Part shown: positions 24,308 through 41,255 of the stretch, one piece after another
Layout: each line of letters begins with the position of its first letter
Numbering within the stretch: position 1 is the first letter of the stretch
From: Crotalaria pallida
Lineage: Eukaryota > Streptophyta > Magnoliopsida > Fabales > Fabaceae
Reading direction: 5' to 3'
Assembly (NCBI GenBank): GCA_037953625.1
Contig: CM075651.1
Span: 151,668,001 to 151,732,000, forward strand
DNA: 64,000 nt
Notes under the pieces: model-generated
What the model was told of the DNA's origin: nothing
The model's input: the letters and a program-made list of their open reading frames with translations, nothing else
The model's database searches: none
Program-made: the position numbers and the translations under genes

Positions 24308-27230
24308 TTATGGAGTTTGAACATGTAAGTCCTTAGATTTATTCTCTTCCGAAGATGGTCGGTTCTCTGAGTCAGATTGCCGGATCTCTTCGATCATTCT
24401 CACTACTTCCTCCATGCTAGGCCTCATATCTGGAACCTTTGCCACACAGGCCATGGCAATTTGCAACATCTGTACCATTTCTTCTTCGATATTCTGGTAC
24501 CTCATTAGCTCCACATCGAAAACCTCAGCTGTCCACTCTTCCCTAACAACAGATTGGACCCATCTGGGGAGATCAACCATGTCATCACGTCCAGGAGACT
24601 GTTGTGGTGCTTTCCCAGTAAGCATTTCTAGAATAAGGACACCAAAACTGTAGACATCTGATTTATGAGTGTGCTTTCGGGTTTCAATCACCTCCGGAGC
24701 ACGATAACCTGCAGCTCTAGAAGGGGTTACAGGAATATTCATAAGTGGGGTCAGGCCGAAATCAGAAATGCAGCCATCATTTTCCTGGATGAGGAGGACA
24801 TTTGAGGCTTTGATATTTCCATGTGTGAATTTTGGACCACCAGCAAAATGTAAGTGAGCAATTCCTCTGGCAATCCCAAGAGAGATTTTAACTCGGGACT
24901 CCCAATCTAGCTGAGTTCTTCCACCAGCTCGAGTACCTGCCATCAAAGTCAGATCCAATTTAAGGGAAAGTAAATTGCTTTAGCTGCTTCAGGTATATAC
25001 ACAACAAAGTTCATCTACAGATAAAGGTAGAAAATCAGATTATTCAGATGGACTTCAAACTTTAAAATAATCTTAAGTAACATGATAATAAAGTTCATTT
25101 GTTTCTAACAGACTCATATTTCTACTTTTTTCAATGTAGTAGATAAGAAATCCAGAGGGAAGAATCAGCACAAATAGCACATATTAAATAAGATGAATAT
25201 GAATGACTACATCCAGGAAAATATGTTCTGTTTTGGCTGCAGGTTACTATACCTACTCCTAGTTGGCTAACAATGTAGTACTACTGTACTACTTCGGCAG
25301 TTGCTATGTTGACTAAAATCAGTAAAAACTTGATATATTTTATGTATGAGGTCAGTCATCTCCTAAAAGCAGATGAGATATACACAAATGGGAGGCCCAG
25401 GGCACGAGGCTCCCATAGCGTGGTGTTTGGAGAGGGTAAATGTAAGCAACCTTACCCCACAAACGTAGAGGCTATTTTCAGGATTTGAACCGTGACTTTT
25501 AGGTCACAAGACAACAACGTTACCTCTGCACCAAGGCTCACCTTCTATGAGATACACACAAGTGGATAAGAAATATCATAATGGAGCGTCCTTATGCAAT
25601 AAAGAGAACAATATCTAGGATGTAAAGTGTCATCAATTCTTATTGAAGCAATGGGTCCATATTTTAACTTTTCAATCCTCACAATAAATTAAAATTAAAT
25701 TTAGATGTCTGAAATTTATGCCCCAAAAATTATTTGTCTCGTTTATTTAGCAATAATAGGTCATGTCCTTCAAATCAAATATCATCTCCTTGAGTTCATG
25801 CATAACATATATAAGCTCAAACAAGGAATAAAAAAGAGAACACATTTAATGTTTTAAGCCAAATGAAACTGGGAGTAACAGAAAAGCATACCATGCAATA
25901 GCGTTGATAGATTGCCATTTGGGATATAGTCATACACCAAAAGCTTCTCATCCTTTGAATAATAGTAAGCACGAAGTGGCACAACATTTGGGTGCTGTCC
26001 AACCCTTCCTATAATCTCCATTTGCTGTTCAAAGTCTCTCTTGCTTACCACAACTTCTTTCAACCTTTTCACTACAACTGTTGTTGACTCCTCCAATACA
26101 GCCTTGTATGCAGTACCATAACTACCCTTTCCAAGAACTTCAGCAGAAGCCCTCAGCAAATCCTCAAGATCAAAATTATAAGAACAGCCCTCAAAGAAGA
26201 CCAACTTGTTTTTCTCAGTGTCTTGCACACCACTTCCAAACTCTTCTTTTGGCTTCTCACTCCTCCCACCACCAGGACCCTTCCCTTTATTTGCACTGGA
26301 GCTTCCATTATCCTTTTTCTTTAAACAGCAAAGAACAATGACAAGTGCTACAAAAAACACCAGCACAGCTCCTCCAACCGCAATTGCAATGATAGCCGCC
26401 TTACTCAATTTATTTTTGGAGCTTTGTTTTGCAGGTGATGATGGGGGTGGAGTAAATGCGGGAGGAGAAGGTGTAGGGGGTACTAGAGAGCATGACTTTA
26501 ATGGCAATCCACATAAGAGAGAGTTCCCTTCAAAGGAAGAACTTGGAAAAATCTGAAGAGCTGCAGGGATAGAGCCATTCAAATGGTTGTAGCTTAAATC
26601 CAAATGTCTGAGCTTGGTGACATTGAGATTAGGTATCTGTCCAGATAGGGAGTTGTTCTGGAGGTTCAATCGAGTTAATTGTGTTAAATTTTGTAATGTC
26701 TTTGGAATGCCACCGGTGAAGGAATTGTATGACAAATCAAGTGCATTGAGTTTGGATGATAATGAGGAAGGTATATCACCAGAAAGGTTATTATGCTGAA
26801 GATAGAGATATTGGAGGGAAGGAAGAGAAGTAATATCGGCAGGTAGATTTCCACTGAGTAGATTAGAGCGAAGGCTAATTTTTCTGAGTGCATCAAGCTT
26901 TCTGAGTGTATTGGCTGGGATGGTGCCCACTAGTCCAATTCCTGGGAGCCGGACAGAAATAACACGAGTGCCATTTGGATTGCAAGTGATGCCTTCCCAT
27001 GAAGCACAGATTGAGGTAGCTGGATTCCACTTAAGGTTCCGACGATGGGGGACAGCCGCAGCAAAATCAAGAAGCGCTTGCTTATCAGAACTAAGATCAG
27101 CTATAACCAGAGGAAAAAGAATAACAACAATGAAAAGGAAAGAATGCATTGGAGGGGAATATAACTTCATGGTAAGTGTTTTTGCTGGAAGGTATATGTT
27201 GAGAAATGAATTCGGAGTAACCCCTGCCAT
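24308..27230 (-). CDS. LRR receptor-like kinase, probable pseudokinase (At5g58300 type)
   Basis: LRR-RLK of subfamily III at the cell surface. Two coding exons on the minus strand, 25892-27230 and 24308-24936, give 655 aa from the first Met or 635 aa from Met21. Met21 is the likelier start because a signal peptide ([17 protein letters not shown]) follows at once. Order: LRRNT (about 46-84), short leucine-rich repeats (85-235), a Pro-rich stretch, a membrane span (about 279-303), a juxtamembrane region, and a kinase domain from about 360. The glycine loop [12 protein letters not shown] and Lys388 (VVVKRL) are present and DFG is kept at 505-507. The HRD motif, however, reads HGN (Asn487 for the catalytic Asp), so it probably signals without phosphotransfer. 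The intron holds an Au-type SINE. A likely 5'-UTR intron lies upstream. Confidence 0.94.
25392..25546 (-). mobile_element. Au-type SINE in the receptor-kinase intron
   Basis: On the minus strand it starts AAGGTGAGCCTTGGTGCAGA, has the B box GGTTCAAATCC and continues ATAGCCTC...GGGTAAGG. This closely follows the Au SINE consensus known from many angiosperms. It is flanked by an 18-19 bp direct repeat with two differences (25373-25391 and 25547-25565). Its 3' part is shorter than full length. Confidence 0.85.
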
Positions 27231-27243
27231 TGTTCATAGTTTC

Positions 27244-28790
27244 CTGGTTTAGAGCCACAAAAATCAAAGTGAGGACACGTAAGCATGAATAAAGAAGCAC
27301 TATATAGCAAAGCTAGATTATAGAATTGTAATAACGACATTTTAGAATTAATAATTGAAGAATAAATCCAAATAATTAAACGTCTCATCCAAATCAACCA
27401 AGAAACGTATACACAATTACGATTATCATAATCAACAGCGAGACAATGGAGGAATAAGCTTTCCATGATACAACTTATTGAAGCTCCAATTTCACAACTT
27501 AAAGGACATATCAGACTAACAGAACATACAGATTTTTTAAAAAATCGATTTTCAGGAGTTTAACATACTTCAACTGTAAGTGCAACAGCTAAATCTACTG
27601 AAAAATCAAAAACATAGATAGTTTAAGGATGTCTCATATAGCTTCAGCTTTGGAAAATGACAACAGAACAAAAGTAAACTAAGCCGAGCCCCAGACCAAC
27701 AAGGAGATTACTCAAATTACATTATAAACAATTACTTTAAGTATCCCATACCTAAATCACAGCTGCAAAGCAATTACAAAGAGTAATAAAAAGTGAAGAA
27801 AATGACTATTGGAAAGAGGTCTTGAGGGCACTTGTTATTTGTTAAGGTTACTACATATAGAAGAAAAAAAACCGTAAGTCCACCTTTTTTCTTTTCTCAG
27901 GAACATAAAAAATAACATTTTCCAAAATCTTTTTGCTACATGCGGTTCCTTAGCAAGCCTTGGAAATAATATGTTAAGACAGCTTGAGCAGGAAGGGAAA
28001 GGAAAGGAACAGTCCTTGGTTTATCAACCAGTCAATCTCCCCCTATATATGCACACATAAGATGCTAGACAACTGGCTGAAAGATTCACTATTTTTAATA
28101 GAAAAAAGCTTTTCTATGAAAGGTCAAAGCACAAAGTCAGCAGCTAAAGGAAGAAGATGAACACCAGGAAAAAAATGGTTTCAAAAATTCGGCTGAAGTG
28201 TAAAGCAACAGAACTCAAGGATAATTTTAGCTTTCTTGTAAGTTCATAAACTTTAGACTAGTGTTGATGAGTTGAACTAACATTTCTGCAGTTTATTCTC
28301 AGATAGCCAACCATTAACCAATGTAAGTTTACATGCTCCACCTGAATTTCTACACAGTTAAGAACCCAAATTTCCTCCAAACTCCTACCAAATCAATGGA
28401 TTAGGAAGGAAATTAAGAGAGCAGTAATATTCAAAGTTGCTCAACTACTAAATTTTTATCAAAAGCATAAGTAAAAGCGAAACATCTTTCTCCATATAAG
28501 TACTTTCAGATCCTAAACAAAAACAAAAAATCTAAGTGTTCCACCTAGAAGAAAAAACATAAAAAAATCAGCACCATAAAGGCACTCAAAAATCCCTTTT
28601 TTGAAGCACAACATTAGAATTTTTAGAAACTAAAACCACAATGTGGAACCCATTTTGGAGTTTGAAACTCACAATTCAGCATTCATGAACATCACTATAA
28701 TAACTCACTAACTCAGATCTGCAAGCTAAATTATGAGTAACCTATTGATATGCCCACATGAAAAGACAATATTTTTCATAGAGTAATCAC
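27244..28790 (-). other. Putative 5'-UTR intron of the receptor-kinase gene
   Basis: On the minus strand AAACCAG|GAAACT near the start codon is a fair acceptor, and TTTCAG|GTGATTAC at 28790 is a fair donor. The stretch between has no coding potential. Long leader introns occur in this subfamily. Inferred from consensus only; other donors are possible. Confidence 0.4.
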
Positions 28791-29327
28791 CTGAAAGGAA
28801 GCAAAGAAGCTGCATAGGGATTCATAGGAACTCCCAGAAGCAGCATAAGTTACTATAATCAAAGCTGAAACCACAAGAAGCTATATTGAAGTTGCAAGTT
28901 GCAACCTTTGTGAGGTGCTTTAAATTCTCAAGTACTTGTCAAAGCATGAAGAATCTCAAACCGTGTTGCTTCTCAAGTACATAAACCCAAAGAATTTTGC
29001 ATGGAATTGAACAAGAGCATTTTAAGCTTAAAGTTTTGATAGTAGTAGCTACAATAAGTGAAGAAGAGACATGCTTCATAAGTAATTCAAAATTATTTAA
29101 AGAAATATATAAAAAAAAATTTAAAAAAAGCTCAGGATGAAGAAAAGTGAGCTCTTTTTCTTTTTGGCCAAAGTTGGAGATAAATAAATTTCAAAAAAAT
29201 AGTAATAATAATAAAGTAAGAGGAAAACAAAAAGAGAGTTAAAGAAAAGAGTGGACAGCACACAGCAGGGCAATGCACAGTGCTGAGTGACCTTTTTCTT
29301 GACTAACCGAAGACAAGAGTTACAGAC
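28791..29327. promoter_or_regulatory. Likely promoter and leader of the receptor-kinase gene
   Basis: Upstream region on the minus-strand side of the gene. It has mixed composition with long A/T runs. I cannot mark a specific TATA box or transcription start. Confidence 0.3.

Positions 29328-29386
<59 letters not shown>
29328..29386. repeat. (AAT)n microsatellite
   Basis: About 19 uninterrupted ATA/TAA triplets. On the minus strand this makes a poly-Tyr open frame that is not a gene. Confidence 0.95.
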
Positions 29387-29389
<3 letters not shown>

Positions 29390-29503
29390 AAATGAGAATA
29401 TTTTTAAAAACATATTTATGAAAAATAATAAATATTTGACTTGACATTAAAAAAATAGTGTAAAGTTTTGAAAAGTCAATAAATATAGGAGAGGACAAAC
29501 ATT

Positions 29504-29590
29504 TATTCCTTCCGATTTTTCTTATAAAAAAATAACAAAAATCATAATTATTAAGAAAGTTAATTGAATGTGTTTAAATTTCTAAAATTC

Positions 29591-29629
<39 letters not shown>

Positions 29630-29793
29630 ATTTTAAGAAAGTTTCATTAAGAATGAAACAAAAATTAAATAAGATCATTACTCTCTATGAATATTTTAGG
29701 AATAATTGTATTATACAAAGTTAGATAATTTTTCTTATATTTGAGATCAAGATAAGCATGTCATTTTTTTCTTATATTAAAGATCGGAGGGAA
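29504..29793. mobile_element. Stowaway-like MITE with internal (TA)n
   Basis: Left TTCCTTCCGATTTTTCTTAT and right TTATATTAAAGATCGGAGGGAA are degenerate inverted repeats of the CTCCCTCCG family. The interior carries a TA microsatellite (29594-29625) and the shared phrase GGAATGAAACAAAAATTAAA (here AGAATGAAAC). Confidence 0.5.
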
Positions 29794-32600
29794 TAATATT
29801 TTTTTCTTAATCGTCCAATTGGAAAATCGTTCAATTTATACATCTTTGATTGATTATTCATTTATAGATTAAAAAAAATATAATTTTTTATTTATTATTA
29901 TAACCCTGTTTTGGGACAATATTTTTTATGAATTTTTCATTGATTAAGAAGTATATGTTTTAAACTGTTTTTATTATTAATTCAAGCATAACTTTACATA
30001 TATATTTTGCAGTGAAAATTATAGTTTTAATATTTTTTAAAAATATTAAATATATTAGTTTCCAACACAAAATTCTTATTTTTACTAGTACTCATCATCA
30101 TCATCGTCATCATTCTCAGAATAATAAAGACCATCTTAGGAAGAGAAACAGGACAATCTCCAGGTCCACCACGTACTAGAACTATGATATGGGTGAAAAC
30201 TCCTTAAACGGCTAAGATGAAAAGTGATTTCATGTTTTATCAGGAAATAGAAAAGAAAGTGGACATGTAAGAAAGTAATTTTATGGTTTTTGCCAATTAT
30301 GCATATTTTGTTTACCCTTATCTCCTACCAAGAAAAAAGCGTATTTTGAAATAACTCTTTTGGGTATTTACTCCATACACTATAATAATTGTCAATTGAG
30401 CTTTTTCTCTTAAGCTCTTTTGTGTGGGTTTAAAAAGAAAGCCAATTTTGAAATTAAAGAATAAGTGTCCAACTTTGCTTTCATTTTTCTCTTCGTCCTC
30501 TTCCTTTTATTTCCATCTTAAGTCTTCATTCCCCTACTTTTTGTTGGTAGGGTGAGGTTGGTAGATGTCCTTATTACAGCTCTGGGAATTTGTTGACGCA
30601 TAATTACATGCATGGAGTAGCCAACAAATTGAATTGAATCTTGCCTTTATTGTCTATGTTGCATGGGCACACGTACCTTGGACACACTTAAATACCTTCC
30701 TCATAGGAGCTTAATCAAATTGAAAAATGTACACATTTTTTTTCTTGATCTCAATCTTTACATAAGAGGTTAAAAGAAATATTTTTGTGTTGAAAAACTA
30801 AAATATTATTAAACAAAAAGAAAAAAAAACTAAAATATTTAAGTGTTATTTTGAACTTAGTTACTTAATTTTTTTTTTAAACTTTTTTATCATGAATCTT
30901 TTTAACTTGGGGTTAAAAAACACCTTACTATTTTTTAAAGGGTTTAGACCACATATATTATCTTTGCACAAGCACTCACAACAAGGAAAAGTATACTTAT
31001 TAACTTTAACAAGTTTCTTGATACTTAAAAATGAGAATATAACTTGAATGATAAGAACATGTTTAATAGGCAAAATCAATAAAACATACGATGTTATCAG
31101 ATTAAAATAATATGTAAAAAGGCATCTCCAATAACCAATTAAGTTGATAAAATTACGGGACATAAAATGCTGGAATTTGGGTTTAAACCAGATGATAACT
31201 CTTTCTTCCTCTACTCCATCAAAAAGAAAAAATATTTGCCTATAAAAAGACAACAAAACAGCCATTACAATTATTTTTAATAATAAGGTCGCAAATTTCA
31301 TTAGTTTTGTCACCCTGACCATGCAAGATTTACTCCCTAAGGATTATATACAAATGGAATATACTATCCGTTGGCAAACTTTTATTGAAAGTATTTGAAA
31401 AACCCTAAAAATGTACTTATGCTGACATTCCAACTAAGCATTGGATCCGAGTCTGGATTCCAAGAACAAGGTCAACATAATTTTTTTAAATAGTTAATAA
31501 CCACCTCCTACAAAATCCATTTAAAAATAAATTTTTATATAAGTAGTCCATTTGTAAAATTTAGTGGATCAAATCAGTAATACATAGAGAAATTATGCAT
31601 ATATATGTACAAGCACGCACGTGATTCAGATATTACCAACGTAACGGACAAGACATTATTTACCTTTTATGGGTTAGTTAGTATTACTGGGTCAGTCAAA
31701 CACAAGCTTCGTATTGATGAATGATGATGATGAGTGATGAAAGAATTGAAAAGCAAGACAAACAAATATATAATGTACATATCCAGCTACTCACTTCTTT
31801 GTCTTCCCAACCACTTCTACCTATCTATCTGTGGATCTGGATCTCCATGTATATTTCTTTATGACCACATAAATAAACTGCAAACAACTCAAACTAATAT
31901 TCAACTGAGAAATAGATAAAAGAATATGGAAAATGCTAACAAGTGTCTTTATTAAAATGTTATATGTAATTGAAAAGTATTAAAAATATTTTTTCTTATA
32001 TTTTCAAAAGAAAAAAAAAATTAAGAACTTTTTTTTTAATTTCTAAAAAGCTAAAAACACTTGTTAACAAGATCCCAAAAATTACATACAAATGGAATGA
32101 TATTTTTTGAATTAAAGATATATTAATTTAATATTTTATGACCGATGAGAAGGAAATGATATATATGTATATTTAAATAATGACACATGTTATAGAACAA
32201 CAGATGTACTTCCCAGACCAATTAGAAGTCATCATACCTAAACTTAAGCCAAAAAGTACATGACTACATGTGTGAACTCGAGAGACTCAAGCAACAGGCG
32301 CCACAAATTTTGTGAACGTTGTGATCCAAATTTTCATCATAACGTAAAGTCAAGACTTGGAAAAATTAAGCACTTATCATAAGTTTGGTCAAATGTACAG
32401 ATTAAACTATTAATGATTTAGTTTTTTTTTATATATATAAATTAATTAGTTAACTCTGATTTATTAGCTATAAAGAAGCTTTAAAACACTGGTTTATTCA
32501 ATTTGGCTCAATTGATAGTAGCTGTTTCTTTATGTTATTTCAAAGGTGAAAAAAACCACTAGTACGTACAGTTTCGTCTGAAAAACTACACTTAAAAGGG
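29794..32600. other. Gene-free intergenic stretch
   Basis: About 2.8 kb without a supported gene. The longest frame is a 153-codon one on the minus strand (30861-31322), rich in Phe/Ile/Lys, with no recognisable motif. Its AT content matches the background, so I do not call it a gene. Confidence 0.4.
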
Positions 32601-32602
32601 TA

Positions 32603-32853
32603 CTCCCTCCTATTTAAAATATGAGAAATTTTTTTTTTTTTTAAATGTAAACAAAACTAACTAACTTTTTTAAATTATATTTCATTCTCAATATTATCTT
32701 CCTAAAACATCTAAAAAAATATTATCTTAACTAATTTTTGTTTCATTCCCAGTATTACTTTTTCAAAATACCTATTTTTCTAATAAATTTAATAAAATTT
32801 CATTAATAAGCGTAAAATTAGTTTTTTTTCTTTATAATTCGAACTAGAAGAAG
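32603..32853. mobile_element. Stowaway-like MITE
   Basis: Left CTCCCTCCTATTTAAAATAT and right TTTATAATTCGAACTAGAAG are diverged inverted repeats. The interior repeats ACTAACTTT and TTTTGTTTCATTCCCA, the same phrases as at 309-551. Confidence 0.55.
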
Positions 32854-34222
32854 TATTACATAAATCAATTTTATATATGGAGTTTTAAAAAAAATTAATT
32901 TCCTATGCATCCTCAGATACATTGTCGTCTACTTGGACAATAATGACTACGGTCAGCAGCTGCGTGAATTAAATAAATCATTGTGGTTGGAAATTTCTGC
33001 TGTCTGTAACTGCCCCAAAGAATCTTCCACCTTGCAACCCCTGATTAATAGCAGTAAAAAAATCCACATTCACTTTCTTCAGTACTACTTCCTTCTCGTA
33101 AGGATGTTTCTCAATAAAAAATTAAAGCAATTAATAAAAAAGATAAAAAATGGTAAATTTTGAATTGTGATTTGTTAATTAATACAAATTGCATTAAATT
33201 AATTGTTTGATAATTAATTAATATATTAAACAAATCATCAAATGCTTGTCTCTTTCATATTTCAACTTTTGCAATTATTTATCATCCTTATAAAAGGAAA
33301 AGAGCACATAATAGAGGACCAATTTTTTTTTTGAAAGGAAAACTACTAATTAAACGCCTGTGATTTCAAACAAAACTAAGGCAGCACACCAACTTTTCAC
33401 TTTTTAAAGAAAAAAACTGTGTTTAAGGTGCTGCTATGATCCATGAGTTTAGTTATTGATCATGTCACTTTTGTTTAGTTTAATTTTTTTACTAATTTAT
33501 CAAGAGGATATACTGTATAGGTGTTCACTAAAATAATACCCGAATGTGGAGAGAGAGAGAGAACGAAGAAACCAGATAAATGCAAAGATGAGCCTAGGTA
33601 TAAAAATAAAAGCACTGGCTTACTTCTGTCTCAGTTCACACTTCACACACAGTTCAAGAGTGACATGGTCCTCAACGCAATGGTTAATGGACCACGGTCC
33701 CCCCTACATTAATTATTCATTTGCTTAATGCTCGCTCGAGTTTGTTTGGGGAGTGTGATGGGCAGAGATGCCCTGTTTCTCTGATTCCCCAACGGATAGC
33801 CCTTCTACAATAGGCATAGGGCCTAATGAATGAAGACAGCTTGGGTTTATTGAGGGTCATAAAAATGAACATGTACCCCTTCTGATATAGTGCAATGGCT
33901 AAAGAGAAGAAGAGATCTGGTCTAACACCACAACTAATAATTCATCAATTTTACAAAGAATGCCAAATGATGCCACGTTGATAGCGGGCAAATGATCGGA
34001 GAAAACTATCTATATATGCAATCGTAATCTAGAAAATCAGTGTAATCAGTCTCTCATCAGCATTCTTACGCACAAATATTTTAGCGAAGTGCTCAACAAA
34101 GTCACAGACGAAGTACTCAAACAGTTGTTTGCATAAATTGGCATTGGCGACAAAGACTAAAAAAAAAATTCTTCAACGGAACAAAGGAATCTTCGCAATA
34201 ATGATCCAGAGTCCAGACTTCA
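32854..34222. other. Intergenic, no gene recognised
   Basis: Short frames at 32933-33163 and 33521-33728 show no protein family. The right end (about 34020-34222) is the probable 3'-UTR and terminator region of the proteasome gene on the minus strand. Confidence 0.35.
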
Positions 34223-38454
<4,232 letters not shown>

Positions 38455-38745
38455 GGCGGTTCTAGAATGATGTGTGTTTGGGATTATTGGGAATGTTTCT
38501 TTCTTAAAAGAGTGGAAATGTTGGTGTGTATTGGGCCTTTGCCTTCGGCCCAAAAACATCTTTTTGCCATTTGGAAATTTTCAAAAGATAAACTCATGTT
38601 GCTTTTAGGCTAGATGAATAGAAACTTAGAAAGTACATGAGTTTGAGATTTGTATTTATGAATCGGGGTTAATAAATGCAAATTGGGACTAATTAGAAAC
38701 TTTTGAACTTTGCAGGAATTAAAACCTTGCTAAAAAATTATAGTG
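38455..38745. promoter_or_regulatory. Upstream region of RPT3
   Basis: 5' flank and probable leader of RPT3 on the minus strand, ending at the SINE insertion 38746-38849. No specific regulatory motif can be claimed. Confidence 0.3.
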
Positions 38746-38849
38746 TCCGCGTAAGACAGCTCAGTTGGTGGCTGCAGGGACACTTAGGATTCTCCCTCCC
38801 CCAGGTCATGGGTTCTAGTCTCAGATCTCCCATGTAAACAAAAAAAATA
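38746..38849 (+). mobile_element. Short tRNA-derived SINE upstream of RPT3
   Basis: About 104 bp with A-box-like ACAGCTCAGTTGGTGGC and B box GGGTTCTAGTCTC, ending in an A-rich tail. It is flanked by the 11-bp repeat AAATTATAGTG (38735-38745 and 38850-38860). Confidence 0.75.
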
Positions 38850-38960
38850 AAATTATAGTGATTAAATGCAAAATTGACCCTATTTACAATAATCAAAAAC
38901 GTTATTAACCCTTTTTTTTAATCCCTAACTATCCTTAAAAAAATAATGATTATAATGGAT

Positions 38961-38985
38961 TGTCAAGTCAGGCCCATCATCAATA
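38961..38985. repeat. 25-bp copy of RPT2 coding sequence
   Basis: TGTCAAGTCAGGCCCATCAT plus CAATA is identical to 41289-41313, which lies in the last coding exon of the phototropism gene. It is 2.3 kb away and outside any gene. Confidence 0.9.
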
Positions 38986-39039
38986 GTAATAAAAAAAATA
39001 TTAATATATATATATAATATTTATTAATAAAATATTATT

Positions 39040-39150
39040 TTATATATGCGGGTACCCGCGTGGCGGGTATCATAATATCCGTCCCCACCCGCAAAGGAAT
39101 AATGCGGGTACCCACGGGCATGGATATTTTGCTCATCCCTAGTATTGAGT
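39040..39150. repeat. Fragment of a GGGTACCCGCGGGCATGG-type element
   Basis: GC-rich patch (GCGGGTACCCGCGTGGCGGG ... GGGTACCCACGGGCATGGAT) ending TTTTGCTCATCCCTA. A related end lies at about 63600-63692. Such GGGTACCC-rich ends with TAGGGATG termini are common in plant non-autonomous DNA elements; the partner end is not identified here. Confidence 0.4.
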
Positions 39151-40540
39151 AACAGACCTGGTAAATCATGGTGGAATTCTTAAAAACAACACCACCGACC
39201 CAAATATATACATCAAGGACCTTGATGCAACCACTGGCATCATAGACACCTAGAGGGCATGTTCATAAACACAATCCTTATCAATGAATAATAAGAATCG
39301 GAGGGTCTAGATCTGAAATAAGGATGTGGTATGGGAATCGGAGATGGAAAAAGTGGGGTGGGAAAAATCGTGTAGTAAGTCTAAAATGGGGCTTTGCATG
39401 CCAATTACTAGACCCACCTCTGATGGAATGGCGGATTGGCCAAGACAATCCTCTAATGTGAATCATAAAATTTCTCTTTTGGATTGGTCGAGATCATCAT
39501 CTTATGTCAATCATAAAATTCCTCTAATGATATAATGTTCGGGAACGTTGTTTCAAATTGTTTAGACTTTTTACTCTACGTAATCCTTGGGTCTCTTTCC
39601 CATTACTTAAACTTAAGAGATCAAGACTCAAGTGCTCGATGACGATTCATCTTCTAATGCGTTTCCATAGGACATGACAAAATTATTGTATCCACGCACA
39701 AGAATCTTATTATTGAAAGACAAGTTTTGGGCTTGATTATAATGGATTGTTTTTAAGTGAAAGAGCACTCGCTCACTTAGGTTCTTAGCTGAACAACATA
39801 TTGATCTTGTCAAGTGCAACTCATTGATCACCATTATTCTCATCACCTCTGCTTCTCTTTATGTTTATTTTCTAGTGGTTGATAATCCTAATTGGCAAAG
39901 TTACGCTAATCTTGATCTCCATGACCACATTATTCATCATCTTTACCGTTTACATGATTCGTTGTAATTTTATGAATCTTAATATGACAAAAATTAAGCG
40001 AGGGGATTCCTTCCTGATATATTTTTATGTTCGAGCTGATAATACGAAGACATGACTTCATTTTTTGGCCATAAATGCTTGGTCTCAAAGTGTCTCAACG
40101 TTGCTTAAAGCACATATCATGACATGTTTCCACATGTTCCAATTTTTTTATTGTTCTTTTTCTCATGTCTCTCAAAAGGAGCAAGAAGGCATGACTTATG
40201 TTAATAGTTGTAGGAATGACTTATGTTAATAGTTGTAGGAACCAGATCTTTTATGTTTATTGTATTCCTTTCATATTTCTTTGGCGGATGATGATCTGAA
40301 TTTTATTTGTGATGGACAATAAATCCTTCTTGATGAATCCGCTATTTAAGTTTTAATCATTTCTTACCTTTGTACATGATAATACATTTAGGAATCCACA
40401 CTTTTCTTCCTAATTCTTTCTTAAAAATGTTAAAATCAACCTACTCCTATTCTTTCATCCCACCTTACTCCATTATCCCGCTATATCTCTTCTCTTTTTA
40501 TGTCCCCTATTGTTTCCTTTTTTTTTTTCCCATTTTAATA
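39151..40540. other. Gene-free stretch with decayed sequence
   Basis: Compositionally mixed DNA with many stop codons. It has a short two-fold repeat at 39430-39530 (GATTGG..GAGA.CATC with AATCATAAAATT) and one at 40196-40240. It may be an old retroelement internal region, but I cannot name a domain. Confidence 0.3.
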
Positions 40541-40887
40541 CTCCATCCGTTTCACAATGTTTGGCCTTTTAGGTCTTGACACACAGATTAAGAAAGTGTT
40601 AATTATTGTAAGTATTATGTATAGTTTGTCTAAAATGCCCCTATTTAATCCTTATTGAAAATTGTAATAGTATTTAATTTTTATTAGTAAGTGTGTCCAT
40701 TAATTAATGTATAGTGGTTTAGAGATGAGAGATGATAAAAGTAGAATTAATGAGGAGTAAGAGAAATGATTGAATAAAAGGTTAATATTGGAAAAAAAAT
40801 ATGTTTGTGTATTGAAAATGTAAAAGGCCAAACATTGTGAAACAAGAAAAAAAGGCTAAAAGGCCAGACATTGTGAAACGGAGGGAG
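40541..40887. mobile_element. Stowaway-like MITE, CTCCATCCGTTTCACAATGT ends
   Basis: Left CTCCATCCGTTTCACAATGT and right ACATTGTGAAACGGAGGGAG are almost perfect inverted repeats next to TA. The interior matches 46761-47079 (for example AATGTATAGTGGTT). Confidence 0.8.
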
Positions 40888-41255
40888 TATATATTACACT
40901 CGCTTTTTTTTTCCATTAATACAATCAAAATTTACACTAATTAATGGATCAATATTTGACAAATGACGTTGTAGAATAAGTGAAATATTAAATAATAGTC
41001 TTTATATCACCCGTTAGAAGAAAAATTTTCAAGAATCATATCATTACATTATCACAAACACAACATAAAAAATCCTAAAAAAATAATAAAAGCACATAAA
41101 ATAAATAAAAAAAACCCAACAGGATCTTACAAAGAAACTATGATGCTTCTACCCAAGACAAATTACACTTTAATACCTTTTAGATTATTATTTTTTTCAC
41201 ACGCTGATATGATCAAATCAAGTAGATATCGAAATAGAAATATATTCAAAACAAT
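40888..41255. other. 3' flank of RPT2
   Basis: Downstream side of the phototropism gene on the minus strand, including its probable 3'-UTR. Nothing else is seen. Confidence 0.35.

Noticed and set aside
29121..29498. 125-codon minus-strand frame with a poly-Tyr run
   Set aside because: It is the translation of an (AAT)n microsatellite with low-complexity flanks, not a protein gene.
30861..31322. 153-codon minus-strand frame rich in Phe, Ile and Lys
   Set aside because: AT content equals the background, no motif and no splice or homology support; probably a chance frame.
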